This document shows positions 55,633 to 64,000 of a stretch of 64,000 nt of DNA, piece by piece. Each line of letters begins with the position of its first letter. The stretch's first letter is position 1. The notes under the pieces were generated by a model. The model saw nothing but the letters and a program-made list of their open reading frames with translations, ran no database searches and had not been told where the DNA came from. The stretch is taken from contig NZ_WJFC01000041.1 in NCBI RefSeq assembly GCF_009725235.1, positions 1-64,000 of the forward strand. Reading direction: 5' to 3'. This DNA is from Scytonema sp. UIC 10036 (GTDB taxonomy: Bacteria; Cyanobacteriota; Cyanobacteriia; Cyanobacteriales; Nostocaceae). Position numbers and translations under genes: made by a program.

Positions 55633-55817
55633 GGAAACACGACAACTGCTTAATAGCTCTATCTTTAGTAGTACTTTCATAGTCGTATTTCCTTTTATGT
55701 AACGCTTTCTGAATCCAAGCATCCAAAATCTAAAATGTTAGACTTTTTGCTTTCTCCCACTCCTCACATTTGCAACAAGGGTGTTACCATATCCAACACA
55801 CTTGCATTCTTTCGACC

Positions 55818-56984
55818 ATGAAACTAGTTTGTACCCAAAGCGATCTCAGTACTAACCTCTCACTCACAAATCGCGCTGTACCTTCCCGTCCGACTCATCC
55901 GGTACTGGCTAACGTGCTTCTACAAGCAGATGCGGAAACCAACCAAGTTAGCCTCACAGCTTTTGACCTCAATTTGGGTATCCGTACCAGTTTCAAAGCT
56001 GAGGTATTGCAGGGGGGAGCAATTGCAATTCCTGCTAAGTTGTTGAATGATATTACTGCTCGTCTTCCAGAAGGAGAAATCACTTTAGAAGAAGAGTCAG
56101 CTGCTAAAGGAGATAACATCAGTGGCGAAGGCTTAATTGTATCCCTAACGCCAAAAAGCGGGCGTTATGAAGTACGAGCAATGGGAGCAGAAGATTTTCC
56201 AGAACTACCTGCGATCGAAAATGACACATCGATTCAGATTACTGCTAGTGCATTAATTGACGGATTGAAGGGTTCTTTGTTTGCAACAAGTAGTGATGAA
56301 ACCAAACAAGTACTCACCGGAGTTCATCTCACAGTTCAACAAGACTCCCTCGAATTTGCTGCTACCGACGGACATCGTTTAGCTGTAGTACAAACTACAA
56401 ATGACAGTACGGAGACAAGTAGTGAAACCAACCTTGAGGTAACACTACCAGCTAGAGCTTTGCGAGAACTCGAACGGATGCTAGCTCATAGTGCTTCGTC
56501 CGATGAAGCGATCGTTATGTCGCTGGATCAAGGACAGGTTATTTTTGAATGGCAAAATCAACGGTTGACTAGCCGGACTTTGGAAGGACAGTATCCATCT
56601 TACCGTCAGCTGATTCCCCGACAATTTGAGCGCGAGCTAACTTTAGATAGAAAACAATTTCTGAGTACTTTAGAGCGAATTGCGGTGTTGGCAGACCAGA
56701 AGAATAATATAGTTAAAGTTAGTATAGACAGTGAAGCGCAAGAAATCACTTTATCTTGTGAAGCGCAAGATGTGGGGAGTGGTAGAGAGTCCTTACCAGC
56801 ACAGATATTGGGAGAGGAAATAGACATTGCTTTTAATATTAAGTATCTGATGGAAGGTTTAAAAGCATTGCCTTCTACGGAAATTCAAATGCAACTGAAC
56901 TCAAATCTGACTCCAGTGATTTTTACACCTATCAGTGGTGTGAAGATGACTTATTTAGCTATGCCAGTTCAGATTAGGAATTAA
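55818..56984 (+). CDS. dnaN: DNA polymerase III beta subunit (sliding clamp)
   Basis: A 388-aa protein from ATG at 55818 (MKLVCTQSDLSTNLSLTNRA), 16 codons inside the longer open frame. Three clamp domains are visible: HPVLANVLLQAD, ATDGHRLAVVQTT and SLDQGQVIFEWQNQRLTSRT, ending LAMPVQIRN. It encircles DNA and holds the polymerase. Adjacent to oriC. Confidence 0.97.
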   Translation: MKLVCTQSDLSTNLSLTNRAVPSRPTHPVLANVLLQADAETNQVSLTAFDLNLGIRTSFKAEVLQGGAIAIPAKLLNDITARLPEGEITLEEESAAKGDNISGEGLIVSLTPKSGRYEVRAMGAEDFPELPAIENDTSIQITASALIDGLKGSLFATSSDETKQVLTGVHLTVQQDSLEFAATDGHRLAVVQTTNDSTETSSETNLEVTLPARALRELERMLAHSASSDEAIVMSLDQGQVIFEWQNQRLTSRTLEGQYPSYRQLIPRQFERELTLDRKQFLSTLERIAVLADQKNNIVKVSIDSEAQEITLSCEAQDVGSGRESLPAQILGEEIDIAFNIKYLMEGLKALPSTEIQMQLNSNLTPVIFTPISGVKMTYLAMPVQIRN

Positions 56985-57118
56985 GTATAACAATCCTATT
57001 TGATTTATAAAATATATGTAGTAGTAGGGTGGGCATTGCCCACCAAGTCTATTGTGTGGCATAGCCCTCCTACCTACAGTACCTAAGATTGTTTATAAAT
57101 GATATAGGATTGCTATAG
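56985..57118. mobile_element. MITE-like inverted repeat after dnaN
   Basis: Left arm ACAATCCTATTTGATTTATA near 56990 and right arm TTTATAAATGATATAGGATT near 57092 are imperfect inverted copies of about 22 bp. The inside has GGGTGGGCATTGCCCACC, a palindrome. It abuts the dnaN stop codon. Confidence 0.65.
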
Positions 57119-57216
57119 TGGGGAAGTGTTAATTACAGGATATTCAGCCACGGTTTAATTCTTGTTGCAAGTCATCAAAGTTATTTAGCAACACTAGAGG
57201 AAAAGTGAGATTGAAT

Positions 57217-57466
57217 ATGGGTAAAACTTTGAGAGAAAAAATCAAGCAATTACCATTGGAGCAACAAAAAGAGATTAAAGAGCGTTCAGCCGAACTGATA
57301 GCAGAGGAAATGATACGACAACAACGTAAGACTTGCACTCAAACTTACTCAAGAGCAGCTCGCAGAACGACTTCAAATTGATCGAGGGAATGTTTCTCGA
57401 CTAGAACAACGTACTGATTTAATGCTCTCAACTTTACAAAAATACGTTTTTAGAGGTCATTTATAA
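57217..57466 (+). pseudogene. XRE family regulator, frameshifted and truncated
   Basis: Starts MGKTLREKIKQLPLEQQKEI then AELIAEEMIRQQRK; after a frame change near 57329 the other frame reads LALKLTQEQLAERLQIDRGN then VSRLEQRTDLMLSTLQKY, a helix-turn-helix. It ends in MITE sequence at 57451. Intact relatives have about 40 more residues. Likely the antitoxin half of a lost RelE-type pair. Confidence 0.8.
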
Positions 57467-57604
57467 AGTCAATCTTAAATCGCAAATATCAGATATTACG
57501 TAGGTTGGGTTGAGGAACGAAACCCAACATTGAATCGAATTGTTAGATTTCGTCGCTCAATCCCACCCACGATGTCTTAATGTTTACTTTATAAATGAGA
57601 TCTT
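57451..57604. mobile_element. MITE-like element, copy 1
   Basis: Left end TAGAGGTCATTTATAAAG, right end CTTTATAAATGAGATCTTA, imperfect inverted copies. It contains the GAAACCCAACA palindrome family inside. It ends the XRE pseudogene. A second copy lies at 57666. Confidence 0.75.
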
Positions 57605-57665
57605 AAAGAGGATTAATGTATCTACTAGGTTATAAGTTATTTTTATCTGCTTCTCTTAAAGATTT

Positions 57666-57804
57666 TAGAGGTCATTTATAAAGGAAATCTTAAATGGCTA
57701 AATGTATTGTGTAGAAAGAAACCCAACATATAATGAAATTGTTGGGTTTCGTTCCTCAACCCAACCTACAGTGTCTTAATGTTTACTTTATAAATCATCT
57801 CTTA
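57666..57804. mobile_element. MITE-like element, copy 2
   Basis: Left end TAGAGGTCATTTATAAAG, right end CTTTATAAATCATCTCTTA. Same layout as copy 1 but a different right end. It overlaps the last four codons and the stop of the gene that ends at 57788. Confidence 0.75.
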
Positions 57805-58375
57805 GTAGTTCATCTTCAGGAGTTTGCTGAATAAAATGTGGGTAAACTACATCATCAAAAATTTTTTGGAGCTTTGCACTTCCTTTTCGCACTAAAACAT
57901 CACAATCTAATTTTAAAGAATCTTCTCTTCTTTTTTTTCTGTCAGTAGTTTCTGAATTATGAGATTTTTTAATTTCTGGTAACCAAGTCGAATGAATGGT
58001 CAATCTTAAGTGAAGGTTTTGATGACTCAGACGATATATAGGTTTACCATTAAAATCATTGGCATCAAATATCCAAAACTCACCCTTGGGCTTATCATCA
58101 GATAAAACAACGCAAATAATATATCCATGTGTTGATTTATCTTTTCCTTCTGGGAGAGGTTGAGAACTTGGTATGAATTGCGGGGAACAAGCTAAATAAC
58201 CATTTGGAAAATGAAAAGATTCAACAATCTTCATGAACTCTGTATCTAAACGTAGCAATGTGGAGGGTTTGTTCTGAGTTGGTAATTTTTCATGTGGTAT
58301 TGTTCGATAATTACTTTCTTTATAAGCATCGTAAATACGCTCAGGTATGAGTTCCCAAGAAAATCCCCATGACAT
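57788..58375 (-). pseudogene. carotenoid oxygenase, C-terminal part only
   Basis: A 195-aa frame from ATG at 58375. It has HGYIICVVLSDD, FWIFDANDFNGKPIYRL then LTIHSTWLPEI, the last blade and final iron-binding His of carotenoid cleavage dioxygenases (about 480 aa). The frame stays open upstream to about 58476 without a start codon, and residues YTHRELCRDRQSETETKI precede the Met. The N-terminal two thirds with three of four iron His are missing, so it should be inactive. Its last codons come from the MITE at 57666-57804. Confidence 0.75.
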
Positions 58376-58628
58376 CCAGTAAATATTTTTTATTTTTGTC
58401 TCTGTTTCACTCTGACGATCGCGACATAATTCGCGGTGAGTATAGACAGATAACGACCATGTACAATCGCGATCGCTTCTTCAACTGTCATTGATTTTGG
58501 TAGCAGCACTCTGTTTACTACTGTATCTTCACATCATTAACTTTATTTACGTAAATTTACTAAGAAGAGCCGACTTTTTCCGACCTTTTGCGCTTACAGA
58601 AAGAAAAGTTTATTGGCTGGTACATGAT

Positions 58629-58868
58629 TTAATCATCGAAGCATACGCCTAAATCAACATTCAAAGCTTTTTCTACTTTGCGAATTACTTCTTCTGTTGC
58701 TGATGCCCTCATATCCTCTGCCTCTAACTGATACCAGTAGGAACGACTTAACCCGCATTCACGACAGATTTGAGTCAGTGGACGCCCGTCAAGCTCCCTT
58801 GCAAGTCGTATTTTTTCTCCTAGACCTGGAAATTCCCTAACGTACTCTACAACTCGCTTAATTTTCAC
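58629..58868 (-). CDS. XRE family helix-turn-helix regulator
   Basis: A 79-aa protein from GTG at 58868 (VKIKRVVEYVREFPGLGEKI); longer frames exist but the family starts here. RPLTQICRECGLSRSYWYQL is the helix-turn-helix, and EEVIRKVEKALNVDLGVCFD follows. Common in cyanobacterial genomes as a lone small regulator. Divergent from the DUF5674 gene, 124 bp away. Confidence 0.7.
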   Translation of the reverse strand: MKIKRVVEYVREFPGLGEKIRLARELDGRPLTQICRECGLSRSYWYQLEAEDMRASATEEVIRKVEKALNVDLGVCFDD

Positions 58869-58992
58869 ACTTGCTCGCAACCAAATCTCCAATTTCCATT
58901 TTAATGTAACCTGTCCACAGACGCTTGAAAAATGTATGCAGACAGTTGACAATAAAAATGATAAAATTTAAGCTATTATACGGGGCAAGGAG

Positions 58993-59343
58993 TTGATACT
59001 TATAATTAAGGAGCGAGCAACTTTTGAACAAGTTGAGCAAATGCTGCAAACCTTAAGGATTTATATAAAGGTGGCGGTAGATATTGAACGCGGTATTTTG
59101 GTTGGAGGAGGTCGGCAACACGCGGATTGCGAAGCGGAACTGCTTCTTGATGGAAGTCGGCAACAAGATATTTGGGGTGCTGATTGGACTCCGTTTAACC
59201 AATCAATAGATTATGAATCAATTATTAATATTCGACCCAGCAAAAATAATCGTTCGATGATTATTCAAGACCCAGATATTCGAGAGCGAGTTAAACAAAT
59301 TACTCAAGATTTGATAGGTGGTTATGAAATCAAATACAAGTGA
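58993..59343 (+). CDS. DUF5674 family protein
   Basis: A 116-aa protein from TTG at 58993 with AAGGAG just upstream. It has IYIKVAVDIERGILVGGGRQ then HADCEAELLLDGSRQQDIWG and INIRPSKNNRSMIIQDP, matching DUF5674. Function unknown. Its end overlaps the next gene by 20 bp, so the pair is translationally linked. Confidence 0.75.
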   Translation: MILIIKERATFEQVEQMLQTLRIYIKVAVDIERGILVGGGRQHADCEAELLLDGSRQQDIWGADWTPFNQSIDYESIINIRPSKNNRSMIIQDPDIRERVKQITQDLIGGYEIKYK

Positions 59344-59683
59344 AGAACAAATATATTTTCAACGCGACAATATTTCCTTGCGCTTAGGACACATAGCTTC
59401 AAATCTGGCACGTTTGAGGACGTTTTGCCACAATAATTATGAGAAAGGGGTATTAGGTATAATCGCCCAGACAAAAGATTTTATCGAATGGACGGCAGCA
59501 GAAATTGAGCCAGAACTTGCCGAGGAATTAGTCAATATTCAAGTTCAACTAGCATTGTGGGAGAGAACTTGGGACAATATTTGGTCAAACGATAAAAAAC
59601 GTGGAGAACTAGCTATAACAGCAGAAACATACTCTGAACGTGTATTAGATATGTCAGGTTTGTTGTTAGAACCAACAACGTAG
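59324..59683 (+). CDS. hypothetical protein linked to DUF5674
   Basis: A 119-aa protein from ATG at 59324 (MKSNTSEEQIYFQRDN), overlapping the DUF5674 gene by 20 bp. Mostly helical, with SLRLGHIASNLARLRTFCHN and AAEIEPELAEELVNIQVQLA. No family recognised. The tight coupling suggests joint function, perhaps as a toxin-antitoxin-like or regulatory pair; this is only an inference. Confidence 0.5.
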   Translation: MKSNTSEEQIYFQRDNISLRLGHIASNLARLRTFCHNNYEKGVLGIIAQTKDFIEWTAAEIEPELAEELVNIQVQLALWERTWDNIWSNDKKRGELAITAETYSERVLDMSGLLLEPTT

Positions 59684-59922
59684 TTTAGGTCAACACAGTT
59701 CGATAAGTCTTTGTACTGTCAAGAAAATTTAGATGTCTATTGCAACGCCTCTACTTTCGCTATTTATTGTTACAAATGATTTTCAAAGGGCTGTCATGTA
59801 TTCTGACAGTCCAATGCTGACGTAACTATTCAAGTCACCCCAGAACATCGTGGAACATTTTTCAGCAATCTTACAGGCGATGGATCTGCGGGACGCGACC
59901 AGATTGCCTATTCTTTACCCGT
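59684..59922. other. short gene relic
   Basis: A frame at about 59811-59945 reads ADVTIQVTPEHRGTFFSNLT then GSAGRDQIAYSLPVQNGG. It looks like part of a secreted or repeat protein but I cannot name it. No start codon. Confidence 0.3.
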
Positions 59923-60450
59923 TCAAAACGGTGGGCTATTTACGTTTAATTGTACTCGCTCAATCAATCGACGCGCTTGCTCTGCCATCTCTTGTTCCGA
60001 TGCAATTGTCAACTGCATCAAGTTGATACCGACTGGTTGCTGGTTTGGCTAGCCTAACTCGTCTAGATAAACTCGCTCCACTTGGTCGCTGTTAAGAAAC
60101 ATTCGATGAGTTTTTTGATCTTTTGGTTCCAAAGAGCGTGATGGAAAAATGACTACACAAAACCAATCGTCATACTCTGACCGATTTCGGTTGAGGAACA
60201 TCATTGACTCAGTAAAAAATCGATGGTAAAGACCTTCATCTTTTTGAAATTGGACTTCTGCAAAAAACACAATTTTAGATTTTGCACCCACAGGAGGTAA
60301 AAACACTCCATCAATGCGAAACGCAGTTTCTTTGACTTCAACCGACTCAAATCGATAATTCTGTGCTGCTTCAGGAGGGTCATTAACTAGTTCAAAAAGT
60401 AATCCAGGCGAGCGCTTAAAAATTTGGTAGTAAATGGAATCGCGTTTCAT
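59923..60450 (-). pseudogene. DUF2887/Rpn-like nuclease with nonsense codon
   Basis: ATG at 60450 (MKRDSIYYQIFKRSPGLLFE). IDGVFLPP then IVFFAEVQFQKDEGLYHRFF fits the D...ExQ nuclease core of DUF2887/Rpn proteins. A TAG follows YLDELG at 60049-60051; the frame continues PNQQPVGINLMQLTIASEQE then AEQARRLIERVQ and stops at 59923. Intact relatives run to about 270 aa. The truncated 133-aa form might still be made. Confidence 0.8.
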
Positions 60451-61063
60451 CAAAATTTCCTTAAGGTGCTCGTGTCTGTTCTTGACACACTCTTCAAACT
60501 GATAGTCTACCAGATAAAGCAAGTCTAGTTAAAATGACATTGAATTATAGCCCTATATAACTAAAGCATTTGCTTCAAAAAAATAAAAATATCTGAATTT
60601 TGCAGACTGTTTTTTCCTAGGAAATTTTTGCAGAACATAAAAACAGAGTAGCGATAAAACTTCAAATCAGCTACGCTGTTGTTGTTTATAGCGGGTTTCA
60701 ATTGGGTACGATACATAAAAAAGTTACGTAACCGCAGATGGACGCGGATGGACGCGGATAAAACTGTACTTCGTTCAAGTGAAAACTGCTATATTTACAG
60801 CGGTTTTCATTTATTGAGACTACACTCTTAATTCTTTTGCGCCTTTGCGCCTTTGCGTGAGATAAAAAAGATGTGGTTCATTTACCTGAAAGAAGAAAAT
60901 TTGTAAACGGCAATTGTGGTGCTATATGGATAGTACAAGAAATTTGGTGATGGGTTCACAACTTGAAAAAACCTGGGAAATACAACTAGCAGTCTCTTCG
61001 ATCTCGCTATATTGCATCGTTTAAAATAGGATTTCATTGTTTGTATTGAGAAATTTTATAGAT
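60451..61063. other. intergenic, no gene seen
   Basis: Contains GGACGCGGATGGACGCGGAT, a short tandem repeat near 60732, and GCGCCTTTGCGCCTTTGCG near 60839. Nothing coding is visible. Confidence 0.45.
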
Positions 61064-62416
61064 TTAGTGAAGTACTTTTGTCGTTACTGCATCAAGCCTC
61101 TGCCAAATTTGGTCTATCCAATCTAGATGTTCGGGTTTCATCAAGCAAGAGCGCAAACAGGTAATATTTTCCCGATCCCAATTGATTTTTTCCTCAGTTT
61201 CTAAGAATAACTCTTTTGGTAAATTCGCTATAGCTAAGTGAAGATTTTCCCGTGCTGCTGCTTCAAAAATCTCCTTTGCGAGTTGTGAAGATTTACTTGC
61301 ACTCTGAGATTTTACAGCCCAAACAACGATATCTAGTTGCGGTGGAAAAGGCACTATAAACCGCGAATCATTTTGCAGCTTTTCAAAAAGAGTCAGTGCT
61401 GCTTTTCTTGACTGACTCAAAGAAGCAGCAAACTGACCGCCCCGAATTAGAGGTAACAACCGTTGAGTTGCCCACAGTGCTACTGCCGATGAACCCGATC
61501 TTGAACATTCCAGGCTAATTTCACCTAAATGTAGTTCCTCAGAACTAAAATAGGTGTAGGGCGAATCATGTTTATAAAGCGTCCCAACAGAGGGATCTTT
61601 GAAGAGAATGCAGCCACAACCGTAAGGTTGGAGTCCGTGTTTGTGGGGATCGACAACAATGGAATCAACGCGATCGAGACAGTCAAAAGCGGCTCTGGTT
61701 TCCGCATCCAGATTATCTACTAAGGTGAAGTAACCTCCGTAGGCGGTATCTGCATGAATGCGGAATCCATATTCAGCCTGTAGTTGGAGAATCTCAGGTA
61801 GCGGATCGATAGAACCAGTTGCCGTTGTCCCGATAGTGACAACCACCGTTCCAATATCATCTTCTTGTAAAAGTTTTTTCAGGGCTGCTACATCCATGCG
61901 GGCGCGACTGTCACAGGAAACGGATTGGAAGGGAAGGCGGAGCACTCCACAAATTCTTGAATGGGTGTAGTGTGCTTGATGAGAAGCGACAACTTTTTTG
62001 TTGGGTTGTAAATTTCCTGCAACCCACAATCCCTCTAAATTTGCCATCGTCCCGCCACTGCACAGATGCCCTAAATGACTTTCCCAACCGAACATTTTGG
62101 CAATTTCTGCAACTGCTTCCCTCTCCATTGCCGAACTTGCTCGTCCGCCATCAAGAGCGTGATTGTTGGGATTGATCCAAAGGGATAGGGTGTAAGCAAG
62201 ACGGGCAATTTCCGTGGGAGGTTTGAGCATTTGCCCAGCATAGAGGGGATGGGGATAGGGAAAATTATCTTGCATCCGCTCTGCAACTTCCAAAAGGACT
62301 GGTAAGAGAGCATCTAGGTTAGGAGAGCGATCGCATTTTGGTAAATTGTGAAAACCTTCTTCTAGTCGTGCTAGTGCTTCTTGAAGTAATCTCAAACTTT
62401 CTTTTTCTAGTATCAT
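61064..62416 (-). CDS. PLP-dependent group II amino acid decarboxylase
   Basis: A 450-aa protein. The PLP lysine lies in VDPHKHGLQPYGCG (residues about 246-259), the Gly/Ser-rich phosphate loop in GHLCSGGTMANLEGL, and IHADTAYGGY carries the Asp that holds the pyridine nitrogen. The family includes aromatic-L-amino acid, tyrosine and glutamate decarboxylases; the substrate is not clear. ATG start. The MFS transporter gene lies upstream on the same strand after a 394-bp gap, so they may be co-regulated. Confidence 0.88.
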   Translation of the reverse strand: MILEKESLRLLQEALARLEEGFHNLPKCDRSPNLDALLPVLLEVAERMQDNFPYPHPLYAGQMLKPPTEIARLAYTLSLWINPNNHALDGGRASSAMEREAVAEIAKMFGWESHLGHLCSGGTMANLEGLWVAGNLQPNKKVVASHQAHYTHSRICGVLRLPFQSVSCDSRARMDVAALKKLLQEDDIGTVVVTIGTTATGSIDPLPEILQLQAEYGFRIHADTAYGGYFTLVDNLDAETRAAFDCLDRVDSIVVDPHKHGLQPYGCGCILFKDPSVGTLYKHDSPYTYFSSEELHLGEISLECSRSGSSAVALWATQRLLPLIRGGQFAASLSQSRKAALTLFEKLQNDSRFIVPFPPQLDIVVWAVKSQSASKSSQLAKEIFEAAARENLHLAIANLPKELFLETEEKINWDRENITCLRSCLMKPEHLDWIDQIWQRLDAVTTKVLH

Positions 62417-62810
62417 TTGTTGGCATTGTGTAGTGAATTTTATACAAAGACGAGCGGCATTTAGGTTCCAGTGTTTGGATAAATACTTATACTACGTTTG
62501 TAGTTTTGATGCAAGTGTTCGCCGCCCTTGCGTGCCGCAGGCATAGACAGCGCAACTACAAACTAATTAATTTACAGGTCATCGCCATAAGATGAACGAA
62601 TTTCTTCTCCTCTTTCTTCGTGTCCTTTGCGACGCCAGGTGCTTCAAGCCGGGGAACCCGTCCAGCGCACTGGCTCGTCTTTGTGGTTCATTTAATTAAG
62701 TAATCTATTAAGCGCGATAGGAGTTAAAAATTTTTTAAAACCGCAGAGGCGCAGAGGGCGCAGAGGGAGTGTTGGAGAAATAATTTTGAGACAAACGGAT
62801 GATAGATAGC
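62417..62810. other. intergenic, no gene seen
   Basis: Holds CGCAGAGGCGCAGAGGGCGC near 62742, a short G/C-rich repeat. No coding frame is recognised. Confidence 0.45.
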
Positions 62811-64000
62811 TCAGCCAACAGGGGCAAACTTCTTCAGTCTGAGAATATGCAGCATGAATAAACCGACAAAGCAGCTGATAGCGGTTGCGATCCACAAGCC
62901 ATGAGCGATCGCTGGGGAACGATCCATTGCCCAACCTCCTACTATCGGTCCAACGAAATAGCCAATTGACCAACATTGATAGCCGATCGCAAGATAAACT
63001 GCTCGCAATGATTTTGGTGCCAACTCAGCTATGAGTGCTGGCGCAAATGGTTTATAAATAGTACTTGCAATGGACAATACAGAGAAGGAAGCGATTGTTC
63101 CAGCAAGTATAATTGACGGCATCAGGTGGGTTGCCGAGACCAAAACGAATCCAGCAACCCATAGTAACATGGAAATGCTAAGAACTCGAACATTTAACAG
63201 GGAATTCAACATTTGTACTAATGGTAACTGTAACACTGAACCAATACCTACGTAGCACCAAGTAAACAGATTGGTAACACTCAACAATGACGAGCCTGCA
63301 TCTGAAGTTGTTTGTGAAATCTCAGTTAAAACAAAGTTGGTAAAATATAGCGGTAATGTAGTGCTAACTAAAGCAATATAAGTTGTAAAAAGAACGTTGA
63401 CTAACATAAAGACTTGCAGGGAGCTATCTTTTAATGCCAAGCTAAATCCTTGTAGCGGATCGGAATGTTCGTTCGCCTCTTGATGGGAGTCCGCGATCGC
63501 AACTAGAACTGTTACCAAAAACACCACGAGAACTAGCCCTGCGATGAGAAAGAGCGTTTGCGGTTGCGTGACTGAGGAAAGTATGATTCCACCACTCAAG
63601 ATTCCCAACCCACTACCAAGACTATCTGCAAGTACTAAAATAGCAAATGCTTTTTGGTGTTCTTTTGGAGGAGTGACATCAATCACTGCTGCATCGGCGG
63701 CTGTCCAATAACATCCAGCACTCAACCCCATGAGCAAATTTGTAACAATCAGCATTGATAAGTTGGGCAGGAATGTTAATGCGATCGCTGCTAGAATCGA
63801 CAGCAAAGCCGAAAATAAAAGCGTTCGTTTGCGACCATAATAGGGAGAATCAGCTAAATAACCTCCCAAAAAATGCCCCACCACTCCAGCCAACGCGCCA
63901 CAACCTATGGCAATTCCCACCACCGTTGCCGAGAAATTCAACTGATTGACAAAAATTAGTGGGATAAAGAATTGGATAGTCCCATATCCAGCCTGATAGA
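62811..64000 (-). CDS. MFS transporter, N-terminus outside the window
   Basis: At least 396 codons are visible and the frame is still open at the window edge. Ten to eleven hydrophobic segments are seen. HFLGGYLADSPYYGRKRTLL is the loop 2-3 signature G-x-x-x-D-x-x-G-R-R/K in slightly changed form, and FVGPIVGGWAMDR lies near the C-terminus. It is most similar in layout to small-molecule or drug efflux MFS proteins. The TTG at 63941 is not the real start because residues GYGTIQFFIPLIFVNQ precede it. Confidence 0.85.
   Translation of the reverse strand, partial: YQAGYGTIQFFIPLIFVNQLNFSATVVGIAIGCGALAGVVGHFLGGYLADSPYYGRKRTLLFSALLSILAAIALTFLPNLSMLIVTNLLMGLSAGCYWTAADAAVIDVTPPKEHQKAFAILVLADSLGSGLGILSGGIILSSVTQPQTLFLIAGLVLVVFLVTVLVAIADSHQEANEHSDPLQGFSLALKDSSLQVFMLVNVLFTTYIALVSTTLPLYFTNFVLTEISQTTSDAGSSLLSVTNLFTWCYVGIGSVLQLPLVQMLNSLLNVRVLSISMLLWVAGFVLVSATHLMPSIILAGTIASFSVLSIASTIYKPFAPALIAELAPKSLRAVYLAIGYQCWSIGYFVGPIVGGWAMDRSPAIAHGLWIATAISCFVGLFMLHILRLKKFAPVG

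Noticed and set aside
55758..55769. ACTCCTCACAT, similar to the Yfr1 small-RNA core motif
   Set aside because: Lacks the full conserved motif and flanking hairpins, and sits at the dnaN leader.

Overview
The window looks like chromosomal DNA of a filamentous cyanobacterium of the Nostocales type. It carries psbX followed by ycf66, a cyAbrB regulator, a plastoquinone-type chorismate lyase, a CcsB/Ycf5 cytochrome c assembly factor and a YggT/Ycf19 protein. It also has many HIP1 octamers (GCGATCGC) and the heptameric tandem repeats common in Nostoc, Calothrix and Scytonema relatives. The genus cannot be fixed from the sequence alone.

Layout. 1-1.8 kb is a 23-repeat CRISPR array with no cas genes in view. 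1.8-21.5 kb is an accessory region: toxin-antitoxin remnants, Uma2 genes, a large LRR-Roc/COR-EAD1 protein with satellite LRR fragments, an orphan TIGR04096-type methyltransferase with a duplicated flanking domain, and two copies of a small-protein plus retropepsin-like cassette. Copies and scraps of genes recur at several places here, which points to repeated duplication and deletion. 8.7-11.4 kb and 21.5-24.7 kb each pair an oxidoreductase or hydrolase cluster with a divergent LysR regulator. 25.3-29.4 kb is a compact three-gene haem module: a membrane protein with two related halves, a DyP-type peroxidase and a catalase-like protein. 29.4-30.9 kb is a collapsed Ser/Thr kinase-AAA-histidine kinase pseudogene.

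31-56 kb is mostly core genome: geranylgeranyl reductase-like protein, cobL, ccsB, DUF3352, chorismate lyase, tRNA-Leu(GAG), accC, yggT, psbX, ycf66, two PD40 lipoproteins, sdhB, cyAbrB, a CPBP protease, a GT4 glycosyltransferase, def, htrA, dnaA and dnaN. An intact IS1 element sits at 38.6-39.3 kb. The dnaA-dnaN gap holds at least nine DnaA boxes in two opposing blocks and is a strong candidate for the chromosomal oriC. 57-64 kb becomes accessory again, with MITE-like elements, truncated genes (carotenoid oxygenase, DUF2887, an XRE regulator), DUF5674, a PLP decarboxylase and an MFS transporter cut by the window edge.

The main themes are the oriC, small non-autonomous elements caught inside genes (a 137-bp element in a retropepsin gene with a target duplication, and a 28-bp palindrome in a VapC toxin gene), convergent or chimeric gene truncations, start codons supplied by heptamer repeats, and the LRR-Roc/COR-EAD1 locus with its scattered fragments. 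The DyP/catalase-like/membrane-protein trio is the best candidate for an under-described enzymatic system.
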